A stretch of DNA of 11,473 nucleotides from an uncultured Coriobacteriaceae bacterium. Lineage in GTDB: Bacteria > Actinomycetota > Coriobacteriia > Coriobacteriales > QAMH01. Numbering within the stretch: the first letter of the stretch is position 1; each line of letters begins with the position of its first letter. Positions 1-5,744 of this stretch are shown one piece after another. Under the pieces are notes generated by a model, which made no database searches, was not told the origin of the DNA, and saw only the letters and a program-made list of their open reading frames with translations. The stretch is from contig CADBRF010000125.1 of assembly GCA_902796975.1 (NCBI GenBank), forward strand, positions 1-11,473. Reading direction: 5' to 3'. Position numbers and translations under genes: made by a program.

Positions 1-208
1 CACCCTGGGTGGTGTTGGTCAGACGCCCGTAGATGTTGCCTGCATCAGCGAGGCCGAATCGATCCTGGCCGTGCTGAGAATTGTGGAAGACATAGGAGGT
101 CGTGGCGTAAATCGGCACTGCGCGGGAATCATCTGCAGCGGGGTTTTCCTGCCCGACGTGAAGGGCGAGCGTGTCGAATCCGTATCCCTTGTTCTTGAAC
201 TCTGGCAT
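1..208 (-). CDS. metY: O-acetylhomoserine sulfhydrylase, N-terminal part (cut by left edge)
   Basis: The gene starts at the ATG at 208 on the minus strand and runs off the left edge; about 69 codons are visible. The peptide begins MPEFKNKGYGFDTLALHVGQ and continues with SRAVPIYATTSYVF and GNIYGRLTN. This is the characteristic N-terminus of the Cys/Met-metabolism PLP-dependent family, and of the O-acetylhomoserine aminocarboxypropyltransferase (MetY) branch in particular (GFDTLALH-GQ ... RAVPIY-TTSYVF ... GNIY-R). MetY condenses O-acetylhomoserine with sulfide to give homocysteine in the cytoplasm. The catalytic lysine lies outside the window. A Shine-Dalgarno stretch (AAGAAAGGAAACC) precedes the start. 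The gene is downstream of cysK on the same strand but separated by 234 bp that contain a terminator-bearing leader, so its expression is probably attenuated. A relative such as cystathionine gamma-synthase is less likely given the SYVF segment. Confidence 0.88.
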   Translation of the reverse strand, partial: MPEFKNKGYGFDTLALHVGQENPAADDSRAVPIYATTSYVFHNSQHGQDRFGLADAGNIYGRLTNTTQG

Positions 209-250
209 AGTGGTTTCCTTTCTTGGTTTTCTTTACTTAGTGAAAGTCTG

Positions 251-281
251 AAAAAATAGAGCCCGTTTTCTAAGCGGGCTC
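251..281 (-). terminator. intrinsic terminator between cysK and metY
   Basis: Read on the minus strand, GAGCCCG (281-275) pairs with CGGGCTC (265-259) around a 9-nt loop. A T-rich tail with six consecutive Ts (256-251) follows. It ends about 42 nt before the metY start codon. It therefore terminates cysK transcription and is also placed to act as the off-state of a metY attenuator. The 5' arm of the hairpin has an alternative upstream partner, described under the leader. Confidence 0.85.
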
Positions 282-380
282 CAGACGGTAATGCGGAACG
301 GAGCCCGGGACTTATCTGTATGCCCGGGCCTCGCCATCGGAACGTGCTACCCGATGGCGGAGCAGGGCATTCGCCGCATT
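275..380 (-). promoter_or_regulatory. metY leader: three-way junction with mutually exclusive terminator/antiterminator (candidate riboswitch)
   Basis: On the minus strand the segment folds as a three-way junction. P1 is AATGCGG (380-374) with CCGCATT (296-290). P2 is CGCCATCGG (359-351) with CCGATGGCG (340-332), loop GTAGCACGTT. P3 is GCCCGGG (329-323) with CCCGGGC (309-303), 13-nt loop. Seven bases after P1 the terminator arm begins. CGGGCTCC (307-300), the 3' side of P3 plus one base, is exactly complementary to GGAGCCCG (282-275), the 5' arm of the terminator. P3 plus terminator and the antiterminator therefore exclude each other, which is the usual design of a transcriptional riboswitch or attenuator. 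I do not recognise a SAM-I, SAM-IV or T-box consensus. The ligand (for example SAM, methionine or O-acetylhomoserine) is unknown. No clear promoter directly precedes it, so readthrough from cysK is possible. Confidence 0.6.
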
Positions 381-442
381 CCCATTCGCATTGTCATGTA
401 CATGTCTCTACTCGCGTTTCTACTTGTGTTGCCTTGTTGTTC

Positions 443-1366
443 TCAGACATCCTGAGGGAAGAGCGGGGTGGATAGATAGCGCTCGCCACCATCGGGAAGG
501 ATGGCGACAATGTTCTTGCCGGCAAACTCGGGGCGGGCGGCAAGATCCGCTGCAGCCTTGAGTGCTGCACCTGCGGAAATGCCGACGAGGAGGCCGAGCT
601 TGGCGACTTTCTTCGCATATTCGAAGGCATCATCGTTTTCCACGGCGATAATTTCGTCGTAGATGCCCTGGTCGAGCGTCTCCGGCACGAAGTTTGCGCC
701 AATCCCCTGAATCTTGTGGGATCCAGCGAAGCCCTTGGAAAGCAAGGGGGAAGTCGCAGGCTCAACAGCAACAATACGAATATCGGGGTTCTTCGCCTTG
801 AGATACTTGCCCGTTCCCGATAGGGTGCCGCCTGTGCCTACGCCAGCGACAAAGGCGTCAACCTTGCCCTCTGTGTCGCGCCAGATCTCTGGCCCCGTGG
901 TCTTCTCATGCGCCGCGGGGTTTGCCGGATTGGTGAATTGAGAGGGGATGAAGGAATTGGGAATCTCCTCAGCAAGCTCTGCAGCTCTGTCGAGCGTGCC
1001 CTGCATGCCCTTTGCTCCGGGGGTCAGTTCAAGCTGGGCCCCATAGGCAGCTGCAAGCTTACGACGCTCGACGGACATGGTTTCGGGCATAACGAGAATC
1101 ATCTTGTAGCCACGCGCGGCGGCGAAGGCGGCGAGGGCAATGCCAGTGTTGCCGCTTGTGGGCTCGATGATGGTTGCGCCGGGTTTGATAAGACCCTGCG
1201 CTTCGGCATCGTCAAGCATGGCGACTGCGATGCGGTCTTTGACGGAGCCGGCGGGATTGACGAATTCGACCTTGCCGATGATGTTACCGGCGGTCTGGAA
1301 AGCGGGCGTCACATCGAGCAGCGGGGTGTTGCCAACGAGCTCGTCAATGCTCTGATGAATGGTCAT
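443..1366 (-). CDS. cysK: cysteine synthase A (O-acetylserine sulfhydrylase)
   Basis: This 307-residue cytoplasmic PLP enzyme converts O-acetylserine and sulfide to cysteine plus acetate. It has the family motifs in order: VGNTPLL (11-17), NPAGSVKDR with the PLP-binding lysine at 43, the substrate/PLP loop PTSGNTG (69-75), a glycine-rich phosphate-binding loop GVGTGGTLSG near 172-181, and GISAGAAL near 260-270 with the serine contacting the PLP ring nitrogen. The length matches the CysK family. The start at 1366 was chosen because AAAGGAG lies six bases upstream and family alignment begins there; an in-frame ATG 33 bp further upstream (1399) has no comparable site. It follows an Rrf2 regulator gene on the same strand, with its own promoter in the gap, and precedes metY. 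CysM or a cystathionine beta-synthase fragment is possible but less likely given the motifs. Confidence 0.95.
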   Translation of the reverse strand: MTIHQSIDELVGNTPLLDVTPAFQTAGNIIGKVEFVNPAGSVKDRIAVAMLDDAEAQGLIKPGATIIEPTSGNTGIALAAFAAARGYKMILVMPETMSVERRKLAAAYGAQLELTPGAKGMQGTLDRAAELAEEIPNSFIPSQFTNPANPAAHEKTTGPEIWRDTEGKVDAFVAGVGTGGTLSGTGKYLKAKNPDIRIVAVEPATSPLLSKGFAGSHKIQGIGANFVPETLDQGIYDEIIAVENDDAFEYAKKVAKLGLLVGISAGAALKAAADLAARPEFAGKNIVAILPDGGERYLSTPLFPQDV

Positions 1367-1425
1367 TGCTGCTCCTTTCGTCATGACAAGATAATTCAAA
1401 ACCTACCTGCGAGCTATGAATAACT

Positions 1426-1440
1426 GTGGGCATACTATGC
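1426..1440. promoter_or_regulatory. candidate operator over cysK -10 (TGGGCA/TACTATGC)
   Basis: GTGGGCATACTATGC covers the cysK -10 and contains the perfect inverted repeat GCATA-N-TATGC. Related sequences lie at both Rrf2 promoters: GTGGGCAATATGC at 2025-2037, and TGGGCACATACTA on the minus strand at 2207-2195. This supports, but does not prove, that one or both Rrf2 proteins bind here. Confidence 0.4.
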
Positions 1441-1460
1441 TTGCCCCTTATGGATGTCAA
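1432..1460 (-). promoter_or_regulatory. cysK promoter
   Basis: On the minus strand a perfect -35 TTGACA (1460-1455) is separated by 17 bp from TAGTAT (1437-1432), a 4/6 match to the -10 consensus. The predicted transcript start near 1425 gives a 5' leader of about 58 nt before the cysK ATG. The -10 is embedded in a dyad, GCATA-C-TATGC (1430-1440), so a bound regulator would directly block or reposition RNA polymerase. Confidence 0.75.
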
Positions 1461-1543
1461 GACGGTATGGGTTCGGGATTCTTTGGAATGTCACGCATAG
1501 TTACGAACGCCTGCTATCGGGAAACCCGATAACGGCACGCGCC

Positions 1544-1975
1544 TCAGATGTAGTACTCGATGATGGGCTGATACTGATCGAGCAAATCCTGCAGCGTTAT
1601 ACCCGAGAGGTAGTCGTCAATAACCTGATCGAGCCCCTGCCACATCTTGAGTGTGGGGCAAATGTTTCGTCGTTCGCAACCAGGTATTTCCCCGCCAAGG
1701 CAGCTCACCGGGGCAATAGAACCTTCGGTTACGCGGAGTACGTCCGCAACGGTGATGCGGGAGGGATCTCGGGCGAGGCGGTAGCCGCCCTGCTTGCCAC
1801 GGGAGGCGTGAACCATGCCTGTTGGAACAATGAGCGCGGCGATTCGCTCGAGGTACTTCTTTGAAATGCCCTGGCGTTCTGCAATGCCGCGTAGAGGAAT
1901 CTCGCCCTCATCACGGTGTTCTGCGAGATCGAGTAGAAAGCGAAGGGCATAGCGCCCCTTGGTGGATACCTGCAT
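1544..1975 (-). CDS. Rrf2-family transcriptional regulator with three cysteines (CymR/IscR-like)
   Basis: This 143-residue protein is a one-domain Rrf2-type winged-helix DNA-binding regulator. The N-terminal MQVSTKGRYALRFLLDLAE is a hallmark of the family. The helix-turn-helix region (about 26-57, with GISKKYLERI as recognition helix) and the wing SRGKQGGYRLAR (58-69) follow. Cysteines at 92, 100 and 106 (CX7CX5C) sit where IscR carries its Fe-S ligands (CX5CX5CX2H), but the IscR histidine position is leucine here. The ATG at 1975 has GGAGG four to five bases upstream. It is transcribed toward cysK and is the likely regulator of cysK and itself. Known relatives control cysteine metabolism (CymR), Fe-S biogenesis (IscR) or nitrosative stress (NsrR); which applies here is inference, and the cysK neighbour favours cysteine control. 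Confidence 0.88.
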   Translation of the reverse strand: MQVSTKGRYALRFLLDLAEHRDEGEIPLRGIAERQGISKKYLERIAALIVPTGMVHASRGKQGGYRLARDPSRITVADVLRVTEGSIAPVSCLGGEIPGCERRNICPTLKMWQGLDQVIDDYLSGITLQDLLDQYQPIIEYYI

Positions 1976-2003
1976 TGCCCCTCCAGTTGTCGGTGATGAC
2001 CAG

Positions 2004-2032
2004 ATATTAATGCCTACTCATCAAGTGGGCAA
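2004..2032 (-). promoter_or_regulatory. promoter of the minus-strand Rrf2 gene
   Basis: On the minus strand TTGCCC (2032-2027) and TAATAT (2009-2004) are 17 bp apart, each a 4/6 match to consensus. The predicted leader is about 22 nt. The -35 overlaps the GTGGGCAATATGC element (2025-2037) that resembles the cysK operator, which would allow autoregulation. Confidence 0.5.
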
Positions 2033-2171
2033 TATGCAATTTTTTGTTGTTTTCCAAATGTTGGGACCTCTGAGGTTATGAATACGAGATGAGAGCCCCC
2101 ATCATCAGCCGAAAACTCACGGGCTTGCCAATAGCATGTTTTTCAAGATGGTTTCAAATACTAGTAGATTG

Positions 2172-2200
2172 CTGGCATTTTCAGTGCCGTGGGGTAGTAT
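2172..2200 (+). promoter_or_regulatory. promoter of the plus-strand Rrf2 gene
   Basis: CTGGCA (2172-2177) and TAGTAT (2195-2200) are spaced by 17 bp. The -10 hexamer is identical to that of cysK. The predicted start near 2207 leaves about 25 nt before the ATG. The sequence around and after the -10, read on the opposite strand as TGGGCACATACTA (2207-2195), resembles the cysK TGGGCATACTA element. The 256-bp gap between the divergent Rrf2 genes otherwise holds AT-rich sequence without a recognisable gene. Confidence 0.5.
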
Positions 2201-2231
2201 GTGCCCAGATATAGCGCGAAGGGGTGGTTTC

Positions 2232-2735
2232 ATGCTCATATCGACAAAGGGGCGCTATGCGCTGCAGTTCATGATATATGTGGCACGTGCCGATGCCATT
2301 GGCCCGGTAGCGGTTCGTTCCGTTGGCGAAATGGCGGGAATTTCGGTCAAATACCTCGAGCAGCTCGCTCATGCCCTCGCAAAGAAAGGCCTGCTCACAA
2401 GTGTGCGTGGCAAGGGTGGCGGCTATAGGCTCGCCAGGCCTGCGTCGCAGATCAGCGCTGGCGATATCCTGAGATCCGTGGAGAAGTCCACTTCCGCTGT
2501 TGCCTGCACCGAGCTCGATGGGGGCACGTGTCCACGCGAGGCGATCTGTTCGACTGTGGATTTCTGGGCTGGCCTCGATGACGTCATCGATGCCTATGTC
2601 GACGGCGTCATGCTCGACGAGCTCGCCTTTCCTCAGGGTCAATCACCCTGGCACGGCTGGCTTCACGATGCGTCCGCTTCGATGGAAGGCGGCAAGAAGG
2701 AAGCTATTGCTATGGGAGACGGTGTCGAAGCATAG
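2232..2735 (+). CDS. second Rrf2-family regulator with C-terminal tail
   Basis: This 167-residue protein starts MLISTKGRYALQFMIYVAR and aligns without gaps to the divergent neighbour over about 130 residues. The helix-turn-helix spans about 26-57 (GISVKYLEQLAHAL) and the wing is VRGKGGGYRLAR (58-69). Cysteines at 92, 100 and 106 occupy exactly the same positions as in the neighbour (CX7CX5C), and the residue three after the last cysteine is valine rather than the histidine of IscR. After residue 132 it has a tail of about 35 residues with no clear fold. The start at 2232 fits the family N-terminus and has AAGGGG about eight bases upstream; an in-frame ATG at 2136 would place the promoter inside the gene and is rejected. 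It probably senses redox, sulfur or Fe-S state. The target genes are unknown, with cysK, the other Rrf2 gene and trxA as candidates. Confidence 0.85.
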   Translation: MLISTKGRYALQFMIYVARADAIGPVAVRSVGEMAGISVKYLEQLAHALAKKGLLTSVRGKGGGYRLARPASQISAGDILRSVEKSTSAVACTELDGGTCPREAICSTVDFWAGLDDVIDAYVDGVMLDELAFPQGQSPWHGWLHDASASMEGGKKEAIAMGDGVEA

Positions 2736-2823
2736 AGTGTGTGAGCAGGCTCAAGTGCGATGACGACATATCATGCTCGGGCTGTTGCAGAGGCGATGCG
2801 CGAGTGTCATCATCCCGTTCAAT

Positions 2824-2845
2824 TTGAAATGCTACACTGTGGGCG
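2824..2845 (+). promoter_or_regulatory. possible trxA promoter
   Basis: In the 159-bp gap after the second Rrf2 gene an extended -10, TGCTACACT (2830-2838), precedes the trxA start by about 57 bp, with no convincing -35 at the right distance. Directly after it lies ACTGTGGGC (2837-2845), which shares the TGTGGGC core seen at the cysK promoter. This is weak evidence for a promoter and weaker for shared regulation. Confidence 0.3.
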
Positions 2846-2894
2846 TAAGCAAGCGGGCCACCTCGTGGCCCTACTGAAGAGAAAGCGATTCAAC

Positions 2895-3206
2895 ATGGCA
2901 GCAATCGAAGTCACTGAGCAAACCTTCGAAGAAGAAGTGCTCAAGAGCGATAAACCTGTTCTCGTCGATTTCTGGGCGGTCTGGTGTGGCCCCTGCAACA
3001 TGCTCGCTCCCACGGTCGATATGGTTTCCGAGGAACATCCCGAGATCAAGGTCTGCAAGGTCAATACTGATGAGCAGCCTGGTCTTGCCATGAAATATGG
3101 CATCACCGCCATTCCCGCCCTCTATTTCTTCAAGGGTGGCGAGCTGGCGGGCAAGTCCATCGGCGCCGTTCCCAAATCCCAGGTCGAGGCCCTTATCGCC
3201 AAATAA
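2895..3206 (+). CDS. trxA: thioredoxin
   Basis: This 103-residue protein has the length of a classical thioredoxin. The active site is WCGPC (30-34) in the context VDFWAVWCGPC, the buried aspartate is at 25, and the cis-proline lies in TAIPAL (P74). It reduces protein disulfides in the cytoplasm using electrons from thioredoxin reductase, which is not in this window. An extra cysteine at 54 is outside the active site. The ATG at 2895 was chosen because the family begins there; the reading frame is open back to 2760, but that stretch has no thioredoxin similarity and carries the likely promoter. Only a weak purine-rich ribosome site (GAAGAGAAAG) precedes it. It stands alone with its own terminator. 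Its location beside cysK and cysteine-bearing regulators fits thiol homeostasis. Confidence 0.95.
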   Translation: MAAIEVTEQTFEEEVLKSDKPVLVDFWAVWCGPCNMLAPTVDMVSEEHPEIKVCKVNTDEQPGLAMKYGITAIPALYFFKGGELAGKSIGAVPKSQVEALIAK

Positions 3207-3233
3207 ACTGGTTGTTTTAGCTGGATTGCAACA

Positions 3234-3266
3234 AATGCGCCGTCCTATTCGGGGCGGCGCATTTTT
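3234..3266 (+). terminator. intrinsic terminator of trxA
   Basis: A 12-bp stem pairs 3234-3245 (AATGCGCCGTCC) with 3252-3263 (GGGCGGCGCATT), including one G-T pair, around a 6-nt loop, and runs into five Ts (3262-3266). It lies 28 bp after the trxA stop. The histidine kinase gene converges from the other side, but there is no good T-run on that strand, so termination in that direction is uncertain. Confidence 0.85.
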
Positions 3267-3323
3267 GATGCCCTGCATATGATTGCCGGGAAGGGATAAT
3301 GTTTTGCCCCTCAGCGCTTTACC

Positions 3324-4628
3324 CTACTTTGATCGAGGGAGCGTGACGGTAAAGGTCGAGCCTTCCCCCAGCTTGCTGTCGAGTGAGATGGTGCCCTTTC
3401 CGCGCTCGACTGCATGCCGAACGAGTGAGAGCCCCAAGCCCGTTCCACCCTCTTCTCGGCTGCGTGCCTTGTCAACGCGGTAGAAGCGCTCGAAGATGCG
3501 GTTCTGGTCTTCGATGGGAATACCGATGCCCGTGTCCGCAACAGAGAGCGTGAGATTCTTGTCGTCCCCATCGAGCGTTACGGTGACGCCGCCCTTTTCG
3601 GTGTAGCTGATGGCGTTCTCAATGAGGTTGCTTGCGAGGAGCGTGGCATCGCTCGCACTCAGCTTGACGCGGCACGGGTCTCCCTCTTGGATATTGTCAT
3701 TGAAGGTGAACTTCAACCCTCTGCGTTCTGCACGGGCGCGTTGACTCTCGAACGCAGTGGTCACGGCGCTGTACATATCAGTAGACTCTCGTACCGCGTT
3801 GTTGCTGGCAGACCCCTCGAGCCTGGAGAGATCGAGGAGGTTTGCCAGAAGATTCTGCATGCGGGTGGTTTCCTTGTCGAGTCGCTCTGCAAAAAGCGGG
3901 ATCATCTCCAGATCACCGTCTTTATAGGCGTTGCTGATAGATTCGGAGAGGAGCTTGATGCCCGCGACGGGCGTCTTGAGCTCGTGGCTCGCGTTGGCGA
4001 CGAAGTCCGTTCGCATAGTTTCGAGCCTGCTCATTGGCCTTGAGGAACGCGAGAAGGTAAACCAGGCGATGAGCAGAGCCAATGCCACGCTTGCAAGGAG
4101 CAGAAGAAGGCCGGTGTTGCGGAACTGCTGGGCTAGGGTGTTCACCTCTGAGACCGGCGTAGCGACGCGGAGCACCACGGGCGTCCCTTGGAATTTTGCG
4201 GGAACGGCTAAGTAGAGATATTCGACATTGTCGGTTTCCGACATGCGCTGGTCTCTGCCCTCAACGCCCGAAAGGGCTGCTGCTACCTCTGGTCGGTCCA
4301 CGTGGTTTCCCATGCTCGCGGGATTTTCCACACTGTCGGCGATGACGATGCCGTTATTGGAGATGACGGTCATCCGAAGGTTATTTGACGATGCCGCGAG
4401 CTCGGAAACGGTTTCTGATGCACTCTTGGAACTGTTTTCAAGGGCATAGGCGCTCGCGTAGGCAGTCGAATGCATATTTTCGTACTGCTGGTTGATTTCG
4501 GCAGTATCGATGGGGGAGAAGAGCGAAAATCCCCACAGAATGGCAAGCAGGGCTACAACTGCTACATACCCTCCGATAATCCAGCCCCTCCAATTATTGC
4601 TATGGGGCTTGCCCACTCGAATGCTCAT
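3324..4628 (-). CDS. sensor histidine kinase, PhoR-like
   Basis: This 434-residue membrane kinase is partner of the response regulator encoded just upstream. Transmembrane segments are about 17-37 and 173-193, enclosing an extracytoplasmic sensor of about 135 residues. That sensor contains IADSVENPASMGNHVDRPEV, resembling the extracytoplasmic PAS-like fold of PhoR-type kinases. The H-box is ANASHELKTP with the phosphorylated histidine at 215. The ATPase region shows the N-box NLIENAISYTEKGG (334-347), DTGIGIP (365-371), RFYRVDKARS (381-390) and GGTGLGL (394-400). TM2 is followed after only about 20 residues by the H-box, so a HAMP or cytoplasmic PAS domain is absent. The ATG at 4628 overlaps the TGA of the response regulator in an ATGA, which implies translational coupling. 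The reading frame is open further upstream but those 50 codons lie within the regulator gene. The signal is unknown; phosphate or envelope state is an inference. Confidence 0.9.
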   Translation of the reverse strand: MSIRVGKPHSNNWRGWIIGGYVAVVALLAILWGFSLFSPIDTAEINQQYENMHSTAYASAYALENSSKSASETVSELAASSNNLRMTVISNNGIVIADSVENPASMGNHVDRPEVAAALSGVEGRDQRMSETDNVEYLYLAVPAKFQGTPVVLRVATPVSEVNTLAQQFRNTGLLLLLASVALALLIAWFTFSRSSRPMSRLETMRTDFVANASHELKTPVAGIKLLSESISNAYKDGDLEMIPLFAERLDKETTRMQNLLANLLDLSRLEGSASNNAVRESTDMYSAVTTAFESQRARAERRGLKFTFNDNIQEGDPCRVKLSASDATLLASNLIENAISYTEKGGVTVTLDGDDKNLTLSVADTGIGIPIEDQNRIFERFYRVDKARSREEGGTGLGLSLVRHAVERGKGTISLDSKLGEGSTFTVTLPRSK

Positions 4629-5323
4629 ACGAGCTCTCCATTGTGCCTCGCTTCGAAGCGGTAACCCATGCCATGGGCGGTCTGGATGTAGGTCCAGCCA
4701 TCGCGCTCGATTGCCTTGCGAATGCGGCGTACATGCGTGTCTATGGTGCGGGAGGTAGAGATGAACTCTTCCCCCCATACTTCGCGTGCAAGGTAGGGAC
4801 GGGTTGCCAAGGCGCCAGGCCGCGAAGCAAGGGCGACGAGGAGCGCGTATTCCTTGGAACGGAGCGTGACGTCTTCATCGCCGACTTTCATGCGGGCAGC
4901 ATCAAGGTCGATGGTCAGCTCTCCAGCGACAATCTTTCTCGGTGCCTTCTCGTGCATGCCCTCCGTGCGTCGAAGGTTCGCGCGGATGCGGGCGAGAAGC
5001 TCGTTGGTGGAGAAGGGTTTGGTCATGTAATCATCCGCGCCCGCATCGAGCCCGTTGATCTTATCCTGCTCGCGATCCAGTGCCGTGAGCATGATGATGG
5101 GCGCTTCAAAATCCTCGCTTCTCAGGCGTTTGGCAATATCAAGCCCTGAAAGCTTGGGAAGCATGATGTCGAGCAAGATGAGATCGGGGTTTGTCGTGCG
5201 CGCTGTCTCGAGGGCAGTTGCCCCGTCGGAGGCGGTGGTAACCGCATACCCTGCTTTGGTGAGTGCGAATTCAACGGTAAGCCGGATGGTCTGATCGTCC
5301 TCGGCAAGTAGTATGTTCGTCAC
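4625..5323 (-). CDS. OmpR/PhoB-family response regulator
   Basis: This 232-residue cytoplasmic regulator has an N-terminal receiver domain beginning VTNILLAEDDQTIRLTVEF, with the acidic pair in AEDD, the phospho-acceptor aspartate in LILLDIMLP, the conserved threonine in IIMLTA and the lysine in DYMTKPF. The C-terminal winged-helix DNA-binding domain has LTIDLDAARMKV, SKEYALLVAL and TRPYLAREVWGEE, then SRTIDTHVRRIRKAIE. The start is the GTG at 5323, because AGGAAAGGA lies about seven bases upstream and the family starts there; an ATG at 5350 would add nine residues with a poor ribosome site. It is the first gene of the two-gene operon, overlapping the kinase by 4 bp. It is divergent from the L,D-transpeptidase gene, which is a plausible but unproven target. 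Confidence 0.92.
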   Translation of the reverse strand: MTNILLAEDDQTIRLTVEFALTKAGYAVTTASDGATALETARTTNPDLILLDIMLPKLSGLDIAKRLRSEDFEAPIIMLTALDREQDKINGLDAGADDYMTKPFSTNELLARIRANLRRTEGMHEKAPRKIVAGELTIDLDAARMKVGDEDVTLRSKEYALLVALASRPGALATRPYLAREVWGEEFISTSRTIDTHVRRIRKAIERDGWTYIQTAHGMGYRFEARHNGELV

Positions 5324-5744
5324 TTTGCGTCCTTTCCTGGTGCTGTTCATTGAATCGTACCCGTCACTGGGATAGTTGACACTCGAAAATAAAGAGTTTG
5401 CAGATAATTCACTATTAATAAGCTCTGTAACAAGCATGCCACCTTTGTCACGAGAGCAATGGGTACTCTGCGCTATGGGAGCCCGTCATCCTGGTGCGGC
5501 GGGCTCCTACCCAGTTCCTCTTGGTCTTCTTTGCCACGCCCCATGTGTGGGCGGGGCTGTCTTCTGCTGATGCAAACCACATACATATAGTGTAGCAAGC
5601 ATTGCAGTGCGCCTGAACCTTTGCCACGTGGCAGCAGGGGGAGTGCTTCATGCATGGATGGTGCCAAATTGAAAGCGGCACGAGTTGACAAGAGTGATAG
5701 GCTAGTGCTCCCAGAAACGTAGCAATAAACACAGCGAGGGAAAT
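5324..5744. other. 421-bp divergent intergenic region with hairpins
   Basis: No convincing gene is present between the response regulator and the transpeptidase. The half next to the regulator (5360-5430) is AT-rich and should hold its promoter, but I cannot pick a -35/-10 pair with confidence. Two inverted repeats follow. GGAGCCCG (5478-5485) pairs with CGGGCTCC (5500-5507) around 14 nt, and GCCACGCCC (5533-5541) pairs with GGGCGGGGC (5549-5557) with one mismatch around 7 nt. Neither is followed by a T-run on either strand, so they are not obvious terminators. A TTGACA (5685-5690) may be the -35 of the transpeptidase gene, though no good -10 is at 17 bp. Confidence 0.5.
5624..5635. promoter_or_regulatory. 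12-bp perfect palindrome, possible operator
   Basis: TGCCACGTGGCA is a perfect palindrome with a CACGTG core. It lies about 50 bp upstream of the TTGACA at 5685 and 110 bp upstream of the transpeptidase start. It may bind a dimeric regulator; nothing else supports it. Confidence 0.3.

Noticed and set aside
275..380. SAM-I, SAM-IV or T-box identity for the metY leader
   Set aside because: The conserved cores of these RNAs, as I know them (the SAM-I GAGGGA/GCAACC-type core and the T-box TGG-ACCGCG bulge), are not present. It is reported as unclassified.
2136..2231. Upstream in-frame start for the second Rrf2 gene
   Set aside because: The family N-terminus (STKGRYAL) begins right after the ATG at 2232, which has its own ribosome site; the upstream stretch contains the promoter.
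2760..2894. 45-residue N-terminal extension of thioredoxin
   Set aside because: It does not resemble a signal peptide or thioredoxin sequence, and the normal 103-residue protein begins at 2895.
275..5507. Same octamers GGAGCCCG/CGGGCTCC in the metY leader and in the hairpin at 5478-5507
   Set aside because: A GC-rich octamer pair shared by two unrelated hairpins with different loops and contexts; no further similarity around them.
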